Of a stretch of DNA of 64,000 nucleotides, positions 32,388-39,882 are shown in pieces. The position numbers and the translations under genes are program-made. Numbering within the stretch: position 1 is the first letter of the stretch; each line of letters begins with the position of its first letter. Under the pieces are notes generated by a model. It ran no database searches. It was not told the DNA's origin and worked only from the letters and a program-made list of their open reading frames with translations. Origin of the DNA: Nucisporomicrobium flavum (lineage in GTDB: Bacteria; Actinomycetota; Actinomycetes; Mycobacteriales; Micromonosporaceae); the NCBI RefSeq assembly GCF_016464385.1, contig NZ_JADMLH010000009.1:262775-326774 (forward strand), given 5' to 3'.

Positions 32388-33602
32388 ATGGCCACGACCG
32401 TTCTGATCTCCGGCGCGAGCATCGCCGGGCCCGCGCTCGCCTACTGGCTCGCGCATCACGGCTTCCGGCCGACCGTCGTCGAGATCGCCCCCGCGTTGCG
32501 TACGGGCGGCAACGCCGTCGACTACCGCGGGCCCGTGCACCTCGGGCTGCTCGAGCGGATGGGCGTCCTCGACCGGCTGCGGGAGGTGCAGACCGGCGGA
32601 ACCGCGATGCGCTTCGTGGACGCGGACGGCCGGTGCCTGATGGAGATGCCGGCCGACTTCGCGGGCGGCGAGCTGGAGGTGCTGCGCGGCGACCTGTCCC
32701 GCATCCTGTGCGAGGCGAGCGGCGACCACACCGAGTGGATCTTCGGAGACACGGTCACCGCGCTCGCAGAGACCGGCACCGGCGTCGACGTGACGTTTCG
32801 CAGCGGCACGCGCCGCACGTTCGACCTGGTCATCGGCGCCGACGGCGTGCACTCCACGGTGCGGCGGCTGGCCTTCGGGCCGGAACGCGACCACGTGCGC
32901 CACCTCGGCTACTACGTGGCCGGCTGGGACATGCCCAACCATCTGGACCTGGGCCGCGACACGCTCAACTACAACGTGCCGGGGCGCCTGGCGGCCATCG
33001 GCGGCGACCACCGGGATCCCGCCCGGGCCGGGGCGTTCGTCGCCTTCTCGTCGCCGGCCGAGATCGCGTACGACCGGCACGACCTCGCCGCGCAGAAGCG
33101 GATCGTGCGCGAGCGCTTCGCCGGGCTGGGCTGGGAGGTCCCGCGCATGCTCGACGCCCTCGACGCCGCGGACGACCTCTACTTCGACGCGATCTGCCGG
33201 GTGGACGTACGCCCGTGGTCGCGCGGGAGGATCGCGCTGGTGGGGGACGCGGCGTGCGGCGCCACGATCGGCGGGATGGGCAACGGCACCGCGCTCGTGG
33301 CCGCGTACGTCCTGGCGGGCGAGCTCGCCGCGGCCGGCGGCGACCACACCGTGGCGTTCAGCCGCTACGAGGCCCTGATCGGCGACTTCGCCCGGCGGGC
33401 GCAGAAGGGCGGCGACTCCACCGGGCGGTTCCTGGCGCCGCGCACCGCCCGCGGCATCCGCATGCGCAACTGGCTGCAGAACCGGGCGTGGTTCATGCGC
33501 CTCACCATGCGGATCGCGGGCGAGCGCAGCGCCGGGATCGTCCTGCCCTCCTACGCCGGCCCCACCGGGGTCAGCGCAGCTTCTCCACCGCTTCGGGGGT
33601 GA
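32388..33602 (+). CDS. FAD-dependent monooxygenase (TetX/PHBH-like)
   Basis: This 404-residue group A flavoprotein monooxygenase has the Rossmann FAD motif VLISGASIAGPALAYWLAHHGFRPTVVE, the middle motif DLVIGADGVHSTVRR and the second FAD motif RIALVGDAACGATIGGMGNGTALVAAYVLAGEL. NAD(P)H reduces FAD, which then hydroxylates a substrate with O2. Relatives act on phenolics, polyketides and tetracyclines, and the substrate here is unknown. The first dinucleotide-binding glycine run is GASIAGP rather than GxGxxG, as in many TetX-like proteins. GGGGG stands before the ATG. Its 3' end overlaps the convergent HAD gene by 32 nt. Confidence 0.85.
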   Translation: MATTVLISGASIAGPALAYWLAHHGFRPTVVEIAPALRTGGNAVDYRGPVHLGLLERMGVLDRLREVQTGGTAMRFVDADGRCLMEMPADFAGGELEVLRGDLSRILCEASGDHTEWIFGDTVTALAETGTGVDVTFRSGTRRTFDLVIGADGVHSTVRRLAFGPERDHVRHLGYYVAGWDMPNHLDLGRDTLNYNVPGRLAAIGGDHRDPARAGAFVAFSSPAEIAYDRHDLAAQKRIVRERFAGLGWEVPRMLDALDAADDLYFDAICRVDVRPWSRGRIALVGDAACGATIGGMGNGTALVAAYVLAGELAAAGGDHTVAFSRYEALIGDFARRAQKGGDSTGRFLAPRTARGIRMRNWLQNRAWFMRLTMRIAGERSAGIVLPSYAGPTGVSAASPPLRG

Positions 33603-34227
33603 GCTCGCCCAGGTCGTGGACGACGAGGCTCGCGAGCGCCAGCGCGTCCTCGGCGGGCGGGTAGACGCCGTGGGGAACCGCGATGACCGCGAGCCCCGCG
33701 GCGCCCGCCGAGCGAAGGCCGTTGCTGGAGTCCTCGACCGCGGCGCACGCCTCGGGCGCGACGCCCAGGCGCTCGGCCGCTGCCAGGTAGACGTCCGGCG
33801 CCGGCTTGCCGCGTGGAACCTCCTCGGTGGACAGCGTGACCCGGAACGCGTCCATGAGCCCGGCCGTCTCCAGCACCTGGTCGATCAGCAGCCGGGCCGA
33901 CGAGCTCGCCAGGGCCAGCGGGAACCGGTCCGCCAGCCGGCGCACGGCCGCCACCGAGCCCGGGATCAGCGGAAGCGCCTCCCGGTAACGCTGTGCCATC
34001 CGGCCGAGCACATCGGACGCCACCTGCTCCGGGGCGCGCGGCACGCCGACGTCCTCGCTCAGGTGCCGGGACCACTCGCCGGTGCTCATCCCCATCATCC
34101 GGGTCTGGGTGTCGGGCAGGAACTCCCGGCCGTGCTCGGCGACGTAGCCGCGCCGGACCTCCTCCCAGACCTCCTCGGTGTCGATGATGACCCCGTCCAG
34201 GTCGAAGACGACCGCCTCGATCGTCAC
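33571..34227 (-). CDS. HAD-superfamily phosphatase / phosphoglucomutase-like
   Basis: This 218-residue protein has the complete HAD motif set. Motif I is VVFDLDGVIIDTEEVW (nucleophile Asp and acid/base Asp), motif II LALASSSAR, motif III GKPAPDVY (Lys) and motif IV AVEDSSNG. A helical cap lies between motifs I and II. It belongs to the beta-phosphoglucomutase/phosphatase subgroup, acting on phosphosugars or similar small phosphates. The GTG at 34227 overlaps the stop of the upstream LLM gene (GTGA, 4 nt), so the two are coupled. An F420-related role is possible only by context. Confidence 0.85.
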   Translation of the reverse strand: MTIEAVVFDLDGVIIDTEEVWEEVRRGYVAEHGREFLPDTQTRMMGMSTGEWSRHLSEDVGVPRAPEQVASDVLGRMAQRYREALPLIPGSVAAVRRLADRFPLALASSSARLLIDQVLETAGLMDAFRVTLSTEEVPRGKPAPDVYLAAAERLGVAPEACAAVEDSSNGLRSAGAAGLAVIAVPHGVYPPAEDALALASLVVHDLGELTPEAVEKLR

Positions 34228-35096
34228 AGCGCCTCGACCGCCGGCATGACCTGGGTACGCAGGATCTCGATCTTGCCGAGGTCGGTCACACCGGCGACCA
34301 TGCCGTGGCCCACGGTGACGCCGAGGGCGGCGAGGTGGGTCAGCGTGGCGACGATCTCGTCCACCTTCTCGCCCTTCTCCCCCGGGTCCAGCTGCACCAG
34401 CGCGGTCTTCTCGATGTCGTCGTAGTCGCGCCCCTCCGTCTCGCAGTGCTGCCGCAGCACCTCGAGCTTCCGCTCGATCTCCGGACCGGCGAAGAGGTTG
34501 CACGCGTCGGCATATTTCGCGACCAGGCGCAGGGTCTTCTTCTCACCCCCGCCGCCGATGAGGATCGGCGGATGCGGCCGGGACAGCGGCTGCGGGGAGT
34601 TGAGCAGGCGGCCCAGGCGGTAGTGCCCGCCCTCGTACGCCTCCTCCTCGCCGTGGAACATCCGCAGGCAGATCTGCAGCGTCTCCTCCAGCCGCTCGAA
34701 CCGCTCGGCGGTCGGCGGGAAGAACAGGCCGAGACCCGCCGACTCCTCGGCGTTCCACGCCGCGCCGATCCCGAGCATCGCCCGCCCTCCGGAGAGCACG
34801 TCGAGCGTGGTCACGGCCTTGGCCAGCAGCCCGGGATCGCGGTACGTCACGCCGGTGACCAGCGTGTGCAGCTTGGCCCGCCGGGTGTGCGCGGCCAGGA
34901 AACCGAGCACCGTGTACGCCTCGAGCATCTCGTGCTCCGGCGGGCCCAGGACGCCGATCTGCCACAGGTGGTCCATGACGCTGATCCGGTCGAAGCCGGC
35001 CTCGTCGGCCGCGGCGGCGACCTCGGCGAGCTGCGGCCCCAGCCGCGGCGCACCCCCGGACCAGGTGAAGTCGGCGATGTGCAGACCCAGTTTCAC
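34224..35096 (-). CDS. LLM-class F420-dependent oxidoreductase
   Basis: This 290-residue luciferase-like TIM-barrel protein starts MKLGLHIADFTWSGG. It has FDRISVMDHLWQIG, LGFLAAHTRRAKLHTLVTGVTYRDPGLLAKAVTTLDVLSGGRAMLGIGAAWN and ILIGGGGEKKTLRLVAKYADACNLF. These are the hallmarks of F420-dependent members in mycobacteria and other actinobacteria. It likely transfers hydride between F420 and an unknown substrate. GGAGAGGA precedes the GTG start. It is coupled to the downstream HAD gene. Supply of reduced F420 by the nearby fgd gene makes an F420 cofactor more plausible than FMN. Confidence 0.85.
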   Translation of the reverse strand: MKLGLHIADFTWSGGAPRLGPQLAEVAAAADEAGFDRISVMDHLWQIGVLGPPEHEMLEAYTVLGFLAAHTRRAKLHTLVTGVTYRDPGLLAKAVTTLDVLSGGRAMLGIGAAWNAEESAGLGLFFPPTAERFERLEETLQICLRMFHGEEEAYEGGHYRLGRLLNSPQPLSRPHPPILIGGGGEKKTLRLVAKYADACNLFAGPEIERKLEVLRQHCETEGRDYDDIEKTALVQLDPGEKGEKVDEIVATLTHLAALGVTVGHGMVAGVTDLGKIEILRTQVMPAVEAL

Positions 35097-35234
35097 GAGG
35101 GTTCCTCTCCACGGGCGAATCCCACCAGAACCCTACTGCGGCACCCCGGCCCGCCGCCGGACAAGTGACGGTCCGTAGTGGAGGGCGCAACCGGCTGAAC
35201 CGGTTCACCGTCCGAATGGTTCGCACCTGCGGAG

Positions 35235-35262
35235 TTGACGCACCGTAGTTCCTCGGTAAGTT
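35235..35262 (+). promoter_or_regulatory. Housekeeping-type promoter for GT2 gene
   Basis: TTGACG (35235-35240) and TAAGTT (35257-35262) are 16 bp apart, a good sigma70-like match 56 nt upstream of the GT2 start, which has its own GAGGAG ribosome-binding site. Confidence 0.55.
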
Positions 35263-35317
35263 GTTGGCGGTCCCGACCATCCCGCCCCCGCAAGGCCGCC
35301 GCCGAGGAGCCACCGCC

Positions 35318-36268
35318 ATGCCTCCCTCGCCGCGACGCGTGACGCCGTCCCACGCCGCGTTGTCACCAACCGTGACCGTCGTCATTCCCGCCCTGAACGA
35401 GGAGGACAACCTCCCGCTCGTGCTCGAGAACCTGCCCGCGCTGGTCGACGAGGTGGTCGTCGTGGACGGCCGCTCCGACGACGACACCGTGGCGGTCGCC
35501 CGCGAGGTACGCCCCGACGCGGTCGTCGTCCGGCAGACCCGCTCGGGCAAGGGCAACGCGCTCGCCTGCGGTTTCGCGGCCGCGTCCGGCGACATCGTGG
35601 TGACCGTCAACGCCGACGGCTCCGCGGACCCCGGGGAGATCCCGCGCTTCGTCGACGCGCTGCTGTCCGGCGCCGAGGCGGCCCACGGGTCGCGCTTCCG
35701 GTACGGCGGCGACCACCGGGACGCGCTGCCCGGCGAGCGGCTCGGGCACACCGTGCTGAGCCGCGTCGTCAACCTGCTGTTCCGCACCCGGTTCACGGAT
35801 CTCAGCTGCGGCTACAACGCGTACTGGCGAGAATTGTTGCCGGTGCTGGACCTCCCCGGCCCGGACGTGCCCGGGCTCAAGCGCGGACGCCGGGCGTGGG
35901 GCGACGGGCCGGAGATCGAGACGCTGATCACGGTCCGGATGGCCACCCGCGGTCTGCGCGTCGTCGAGGTCGCGACGGTGGGTTACCCCCGCATCCACGG
36001 CGACCGGCCGCGCCGGCCGTGGCCCGCCGCGTGGCGGATCCTGCGGACCATCGTCACCGAATACTCCCGGCGCTGGCGTCGTGCCCCCGTTCTGCCGGCA
36101 CGCCGGTCGCCCGCACCCGAGGCGGCGGTGACCGGACGGCACTCCAGCCGCCACGCGGTGCCGCCGCCCCCTCGGGTCCGTCGCCGTTCCAACCTGCGCG
36201 TCATCCGCGGCGAGGGCCGCGACGAGCCACCGCGCTACGGGGCGGTCCCGGGCGAGAACTACCGCTGA
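35318..36268 (+). CDS. Family 2 glycosyltransferase (DPM-like)
   Basis: This 316-residue GT-A fold transferase has VTVVIPALNEEDNLPLVLENLPALVDEVVVVDGRSDDDTVAVA (nucleotide-sugar binding), TVNADGSADPGEIPRFV as the DxD-like metal site, GSRFRYGGDHRD and LSCGYNAYWRELLP. It resembles dolichyl/polyprenyl-phosphate mannosyl- or glucosyltransferases but lacks C-terminal membrane helices. Instead it ends in a basic Pro/Arg-rich tail of about 60 residues. It probably transfers a sugar from a nucleotide donor to a lipid or glycan carrier. The last 10 nt overlap the convergent fgd gene. Confidence 0.85.
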   Translation: MPPSPRRVTPSHAALSPTVTVVIPALNEEDNLPLVLENLPALVDEVVVVDGRSDDDTVAVAREVRPDAVVVRQTRSGKGNALACGFAAASGDIVVTVNADGSADPGEIPRFVDALLSGAEAAHGSRFRYGGDHRDALPGERLGHTVLSRVVNLLFRTRFTDLSCGYNAYWRELLPVLDLPGPDVPGLKRGRRAWGDGPEIETLITVRMATRGLRVVEVATVGYPRIHGDRPRRPWPAAWRILRTIVTEYSRRWRRAPVLPARRSPAPEAAVTGRHSSRHAVPPPPRVRRRSNLRVIRGEGRDEPPRYGAVPGENYR

Positions 36269-37263
36269 GCGCGCTCGCGCAGCCGGGGCAGGATCTCCTC
36301 GCCGTACACGCGCAGGAACCTGTCCTGGTCCGGGCCCGGCGCGTGGAACACCAGGTGCTTGAAGCCCATGTCGAGGTACTCGGCGACCTTGGCGGCGTGC
36401 TCCTCGGGGTCCGCCGAGACGATCCAGCGGGTCACCGTCCGGTCGACCGACAGCGCGTCGGCCCGGCGCTGCATCTCAATCGGGTCCTCGACGCCGGTCT
36501 TCTCCTCCGGTGAGAGCGCCAGCGCACCCCAGTAGTGGGTGTCGTTGCGCGCCTTCTCGAGGTCCGGGTCGAACGACACCTTGACCTCGATCATCAGGTC
36601 CAGGTCGTCGAGCGAGCGGCCCGCCTTGCCCGCGCCCTCGCGCACCGCCGGCAGCAGCGTGTCGGTGTACAGCTCGTGGCCCTTGCCGCTGGTGGTGATG
36701 AAGCCGTCCGCGACCCGCCCCGCGAGCCGGGTGGCGGCCGGGCCGGAGGCGCCGATGTAGATGGGCACCGGCTGCTCGGGCTTGTCGTAGATCGTCGCGA
36801 CCTCGGTGCGGTAGTACGTGCCCTCGTACGTCACCCGGTCCTCGGTCCAGAGCTGCCGGATCAGCGCCACGGCCTCCTTGAGCCGGGCGAACCGCTCCTT
36901 GCCCTCGGGCCAGGTCAGGCCCAGCGGCACCTCGTTGAGCGACTCCCCCGACCCGACGCCGAGGATCACCCGGCCCGGCGCCAGGCAGCCGAGCGTGGCG
37001 AACGCCTGCGCGATCACGGCGGGGTGGTAGCGGAACGTCGGGGTCAGCACGCTGGTGCCGATCAGCACGCGCTCCGTGCTGGTGGCCAGGGCGCCGAGCC
37101 ACGGCAGCGCGGCGGGGGCGTGCCCGCCGTCGTGCCGCCACGGCTGCAGGTGGTCGCTGACGAACACGGAGTCGAAACCGTTCCGCTCGGCCTCGATGCC
37201 GTAGCGGAGCAGCTCGCGCGGCGCGAACTGCTCCGCCGATGCCTTGTACCCGAACCGAATCAT
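36259..37263 (-). CDS. fgd: F420-dependent glucose-6-phosphate dehydrogenase
   Basis: This 334-residue protein aligns almost end to end with mycobacterial Fgd1: GYKASAEQFAPREL, VSDHLQPWRHDGGHAP, GTSVLTPTFRYHPAVIAQAF, ITTSGKGHELYTDTLLPAVREGA, DPIEMQRRADALS, RWIVSADPEE and HLVFHAPGPDQDRFL. It oxidises glucose-6-phosphate to 6-phosphogluconolactone and reduces F420, supplying F420H2 to LLM-class enzymes such as those at 34224 and 41591. There is no ribosome-binding site; TAGGGT ends 6 nt before the ATG. That -10 starts with the TAG stop codon of the upstream sigma-fusion gene. Confidence 0.93.
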   Translation of the reverse strand: MIRFGYKASAEQFAPRELLRYGIEAERNGFDSVFVSDHLQPWRHDGGHAPAALPWLGALATSTERVLIGTSVLTPTFRYHPAVIAQAFATLGCLAPGRVILGVGSGESLNEVPLGLTWPEGKERFARLKEAVALIRQLWTEDRVTYEGTYYRTEVATIYDKPEQPVPIYIGASGPAATRLAGRVADGFITTSGKGHELYTDTLLPAVREGAGKAGRSLDDLDLMIEVKVSFDPDLEKARNDTHYWGALALSPEEKTGVEDPIEMQRRADALSVDRTVTRWIVSADPEEHAAKVAEYLDMGFKHLVFHAPGPDQDRFLRVYGEEILPRLRERAQR

Positions 37264-37269
37264 GGTCCG

Positions 37270-37275
37270 ACCCTA
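37270..37275 (-). promoter_or_regulatory. -10 element of fgd, overlapping preceding stop codon
   Basis: Minus-strand TAGGGT, then CGGACC, then the fgd ATG at 37263. The TAG of the hexamer is also the stop codon of the sigma-fusion gene. The 6-nt spacing predicts a leaderless fgd mRNA that can be made independently of the upstream gene. Confidence 0.5.
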
Positions 37276-39135
37276 TCCCGCGGCCCGGTACGCCTTACCC
37301 GCCTCGGTCGGGGTGCTCGCGTCCCTGTAGAGGCCGAAATCCACGCTGTCGCCGACGGCGGGCAGGCCGAACCAGGCGTAGCGCTCGACGTACGACCGGG
37401 ACTCCATGCCCTTGGTGCTGCCCTTGATGAACGCGACCTCCTGCGCCGCGCTCGGGTACTTCGGGCTCCCGGAGAAGTTGATCAGGCCGTACTCGGTGAT
37501 CCAGATCGGCAGGCCGTACTTCCTGTGCACGGCGTCGACGTAGCCGAGGAACTGCCCGGACGCTGCCGAGCTGAAGTCGGAGCCGTACCAGTGCAGCGTG
37601 ATGAAGTCGACCCGCAGGCCCTTGGCCTTCGCGCCCTTCATGAACCGGTCCAGCCAGCCGCCCGAGGTGTCGGCGCCGTACGCGACCGCCGGGCTGCCCA
37701 GCCGCATCCCGGTCGCCTGGAGCCGGGGCCACGCGGCGAGGGCGTCCTCGACGCTCATGTTCGCCTGCCCGGCCATGTCCGGCTCGTTGAAGCCGAGCAG
37801 CACGTCGCCCTCGCGCTTGACCTTGGCGAGCGTGGCGTCGGTGACGTTGGCCTTGCCCCACACCATCGGGACGAACTCGACGTCCGCGGGCCCCGGCATG
37901 CTGTCGTTGTCAGCCGACCAGTTGTAGTACCAGCCCGCGCCGACGTCGGTCAGCGCGCCCTTGATGCCGGCGAACTGCCACGTGCCGACGCCCTTCTTCG
38001 CGCTGGTCCCGGTCGGCGGTACGGGAACCGGCGCCTTGGTCTTCTTCTTCGTCGGCGACGGCTTGGCCGACGCCGACGTGGCACTGGGTGTCGGCTTCGC
38101 GGAGGCGGGCAGGGTCAGCCGCGGCGCCGGTGCGGTCGTGGTGACGATCGCCGCGCTCGCGACGGGCTTGTCGTCGGTGGCGTAGACCGCCACGGCCGCG
38201 CCCCCACCGGCCACCGTCCCGGTCGCCAGCACCGCGGTGAGCACCCGGCGCCCGATGCCGACCGTGCCCTTGACCGCGATCTTCGTCGCCAGCGCCTTGC
38301 CGGAGCCGGCCGCCACGTGCGCGCCGGCCACGGTGTGCGCCCCGCCGGCCGCGCCGCCCAGCCCGGCCAGGCCGCCGCCGAGCGTGTGCGGCAGCGGGAC
38401 CAGCGCCATGCCGACCAGGAGCTTCTCCGCCGCCACCAGCCCCGACCAGGCCGGCGAGCACTGCCGGCAGTCACGGGTGTGCCGGGCGATGCGCTTGCGC
38501 CACAGCGCGCCCGGGCGCCCGTCCCAGCCGGCGGTGACCACCGCGAGCTCCGGGCACGGCGGGGTCGCGGCCAGGGCCCGGACCACCACGCGGGCGGTCT
38601 CCAGCTGGCCCTTCATCCGCTGGATGCGGACGGCCGCGTGCTGACGGGTGACCTCGATCGCGTCGACGATCTCGTCGCGGGTCAGCTCCCCCGAGGCCTC
38701 CAGCCACCACAGCGACAGCAGTTCGCGGTTGTCCTCGTCCAGCCACCGGGTCGCCTCGGCGGTCTCGCGCCGCTGGCCGGCGAGCTCCAGCCGGGTGATC
38801 GCCAGATCGGTGAAATCGGCGCCCGGGTCCCGGACATCATCGGGCAGCAGCGCGTCCGGCGCGGCGCGGCGCACCCGGTAGCGCTCGCGGACCTGACGCA
38901 CGGTGATCGCCACGAGCCAGGACCGGAACGCCTCCGGGTCGCGCAGGTCGCCCAGGTTGCGCAGCACCCGCAGCATCGTGTCCTGCACGACGTCGTCGAC
39001 GTCGGCGTGCCCGTCCAGGGCCCGGCCCACGATCGTGTAGACGAGCGGCAGGTACCCGGCGACGAGGCGGTCGACCGCGGCCGGGTCACCGGCGCGGGCC
39101 GCCACCACCGTCGCGGTGTCCGGTTGAGCCATCAC
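37273..39135 (-). CDS. ECF sigma factor fused to zinc anti-sigma motif, TM helix and glycosidase
   Basis: This is a single 620-residue chain. Residues 10-90 are ECF region 2 (DVDDVVQDTMLRVLRNLGDLRDPEAFRSWL) and about 130-185 region 4 (LTRDEIVDAIEVTRQHAAVRIQRMK). His219-x3-Cys223-x2-Cys226 (RHTRDCRQC) matches the zinc motif of ZAS anti-sigma factors. Residues about 296-317 form a membrane helix, followed by a Thr/Ala/Lys/Pro linker (330-380). Residues 384-620 form an extracellular glycoside-hydrolase core (GFNEPDM with Glu451; ITEYG with Glu548), like asl1/GH128 beta-1,3-glucanases. The layout suggests a one-protein sensor that holds its own sigma domain at the membrane. GTG 39135 or ATG 39132 starts it, with GGAGAGG upstream. 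fgd follows after 9 nt. Confidence 0.85.
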   Translation of the reverse strand: MMAQPDTATVVAARAGDPAAVDRLVAGYLPLVYTIVGRALDGHADVDDVVQDTMLRVLRNLGDLRDPEAFRSWLVAITVRQVRERYRVRRAAPDALLPDDVRDPGADFTDLAITRLELAGQRRETAEATRWLDEDNRELLSLWWLEASGELTRDEIVDAIEVTRQHAAVRIQRMKGQLETARVVVRALAATPPCPELAVVTAGWDGRPGALWRKRIARHTRDCRQCSPAWSGLVAAEKLLVGMALVPLPHTLGGGLAGLGGAAGGAHTVAGAHVAAGSGKALATKIAVKGTVGIGRRVLTAVLATGTVAGGGAAVAVYATDDKPVASAAIVTTTAPAPRLTLPASAKPTPSATSASAKPSPTKKKTKAPVPVPPTGTSAKKGVGTWQFAGIKGALTDVGAGWYYNWSADNDSMPGPADVEFVPMVWGKANVTDATLAKVKREGDVLLGFNEPDMAGQANMSVEDALAAWPRLQATGMRLGSPAVAYGADTSGGWLDRFMKGAKAKGLRVDFITLHWYGSDFSSAASGQFLGYVDAVHRKYGLPIWITEYGLINFSGSPKYPSAAQEVAFIKGSTKGMESRSYVERYAWFGLPAVGDSVDFGLYRDASTPTEAGKAYRAAG

Positions 39136-39212
39136 TGTTTCGCAGACCTCTCCGTGGAACGTCGATCATCGCGCGCGGCAGCGATTTTGCCGACCACGGG
39201 AAGGGAGACCGC

Positions 39213-39242
39213 CCGAACGGCCTGCGATAACAGGAAGTTCGG
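39213..39242. promoter_or_regulatory. 30-bp compound inverted repeat between sigma-fusion and RsbW-like genes
   Basis: Outer arms CCGAAC (39213-39218) and GTTCGG (39237-39242), and inner arms CCTG (39221-39224) and CAGG (39231-39234), form a symmetric site around CGATAA, broken only by GG/AA. It lies 78 nt upstream of the sigma-fusion start in the divergent promoter region and is a strong operator candidate. Confidence 0.5.
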
Positions 39243-39367
39243 ACGGCCGGTCCCGGACCTCCTCCGGGCGACGCCTTTCACACTCACGGTTAGCCGGGCC
39301 CCTTGCCGGGGAACATTCGGGTCACGGCACCGGACGACGGGCGAGCGGCGGAGGAGGTCCGAGCCCC

Positions 39368-39769
39368 ATGCGTATCTCGCTCCACCTGAACCTGCCCCGC
39401 GAGGCGGACAGTGTGCCCGCGGTACGGCGACTGCTGCGGTGCGCGCTCGCGGTGCTGCACGTCGACCGGCAGTCGGGCGAGGATCTGGAGATCGCCCTGA
39501 GCGAGGCGTGCGCCAACGTCGTCAAGCACGCCGCCGGCGCGGACACCATCGAGGTACGCCTCGACGTGGCCGAGGACCGCTGCGCGATCGACGTGGCCGA
39601 CAACGGCGACGGCTTCGACGCCGACGCGGTGGCCGAGCCGGACACGGTCAGCGACCGGGGTCGCGGCCTGTTTCTGATCAAGGCGCTGAGCGACAACGTC
39701 CGGATGCAGTCCACCCCGCGCCGGGGCAGCCTGATCCACTTCGAGAAGTCCTTCGCCGCGGCCCCGTAG
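39368..39769 (+). CDS. RsbW-like anti-sigma ATP-binding protein
   Basis: This 133-residue GHKL ATPase of the anti-sigma/serine-kinase type has the N-box LSEACANVVKHAAG, G1 VADNGDGFD and G2 DRGRGLFLIKALSDNV. Such proteins bind a sigma factor and phosphorylate an anti-anti-sigma antagonist. In actinobacteria many act in partner-switching or on sensor modules. GGAGGAGG lies upstream of the ATG. It is divergent from the ECF-fusion gene and 113 nt before a SpoIIE-like phosphatase gene. No STAS-domain antagonist is present nearby, so the partner is elsewhere. Confidence 0.85.
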   Translation: MRISLHLNLPREADSVPAVRRLLRCALAVLHVDRQSGEDLEIALSEACANVVKHAAGADTIEVRLDVAEDRCAIDVADNGDGFDADAVAEPDTVSDRGRGLFLIKALSDNVRMQSTPRRGSLIHFEKSFAAAP

Positions 39770-39882
39770 CCCGCTCCCGCTCCCGCGACGCCGTGGCCGT
39801 TCGGCCCGGTGTGGGGCCGTCGTGCCCGTTTCCTATCATTCTTGCTCTACAGCAAATATCGCCGTTTCCCCGGAGGGGCGTC

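Noticed and set aside
36535..39882. Very long plus-strand open frame leading into the PP2C gene
   Set aside because: It runs antisense through fgd and the sigma-fusion gene, with Arg/Pro/Gly-rich sequence typical of high-GC shadow frames. The PP2C protein has its own GTG and ribosome-binding site at 39883.
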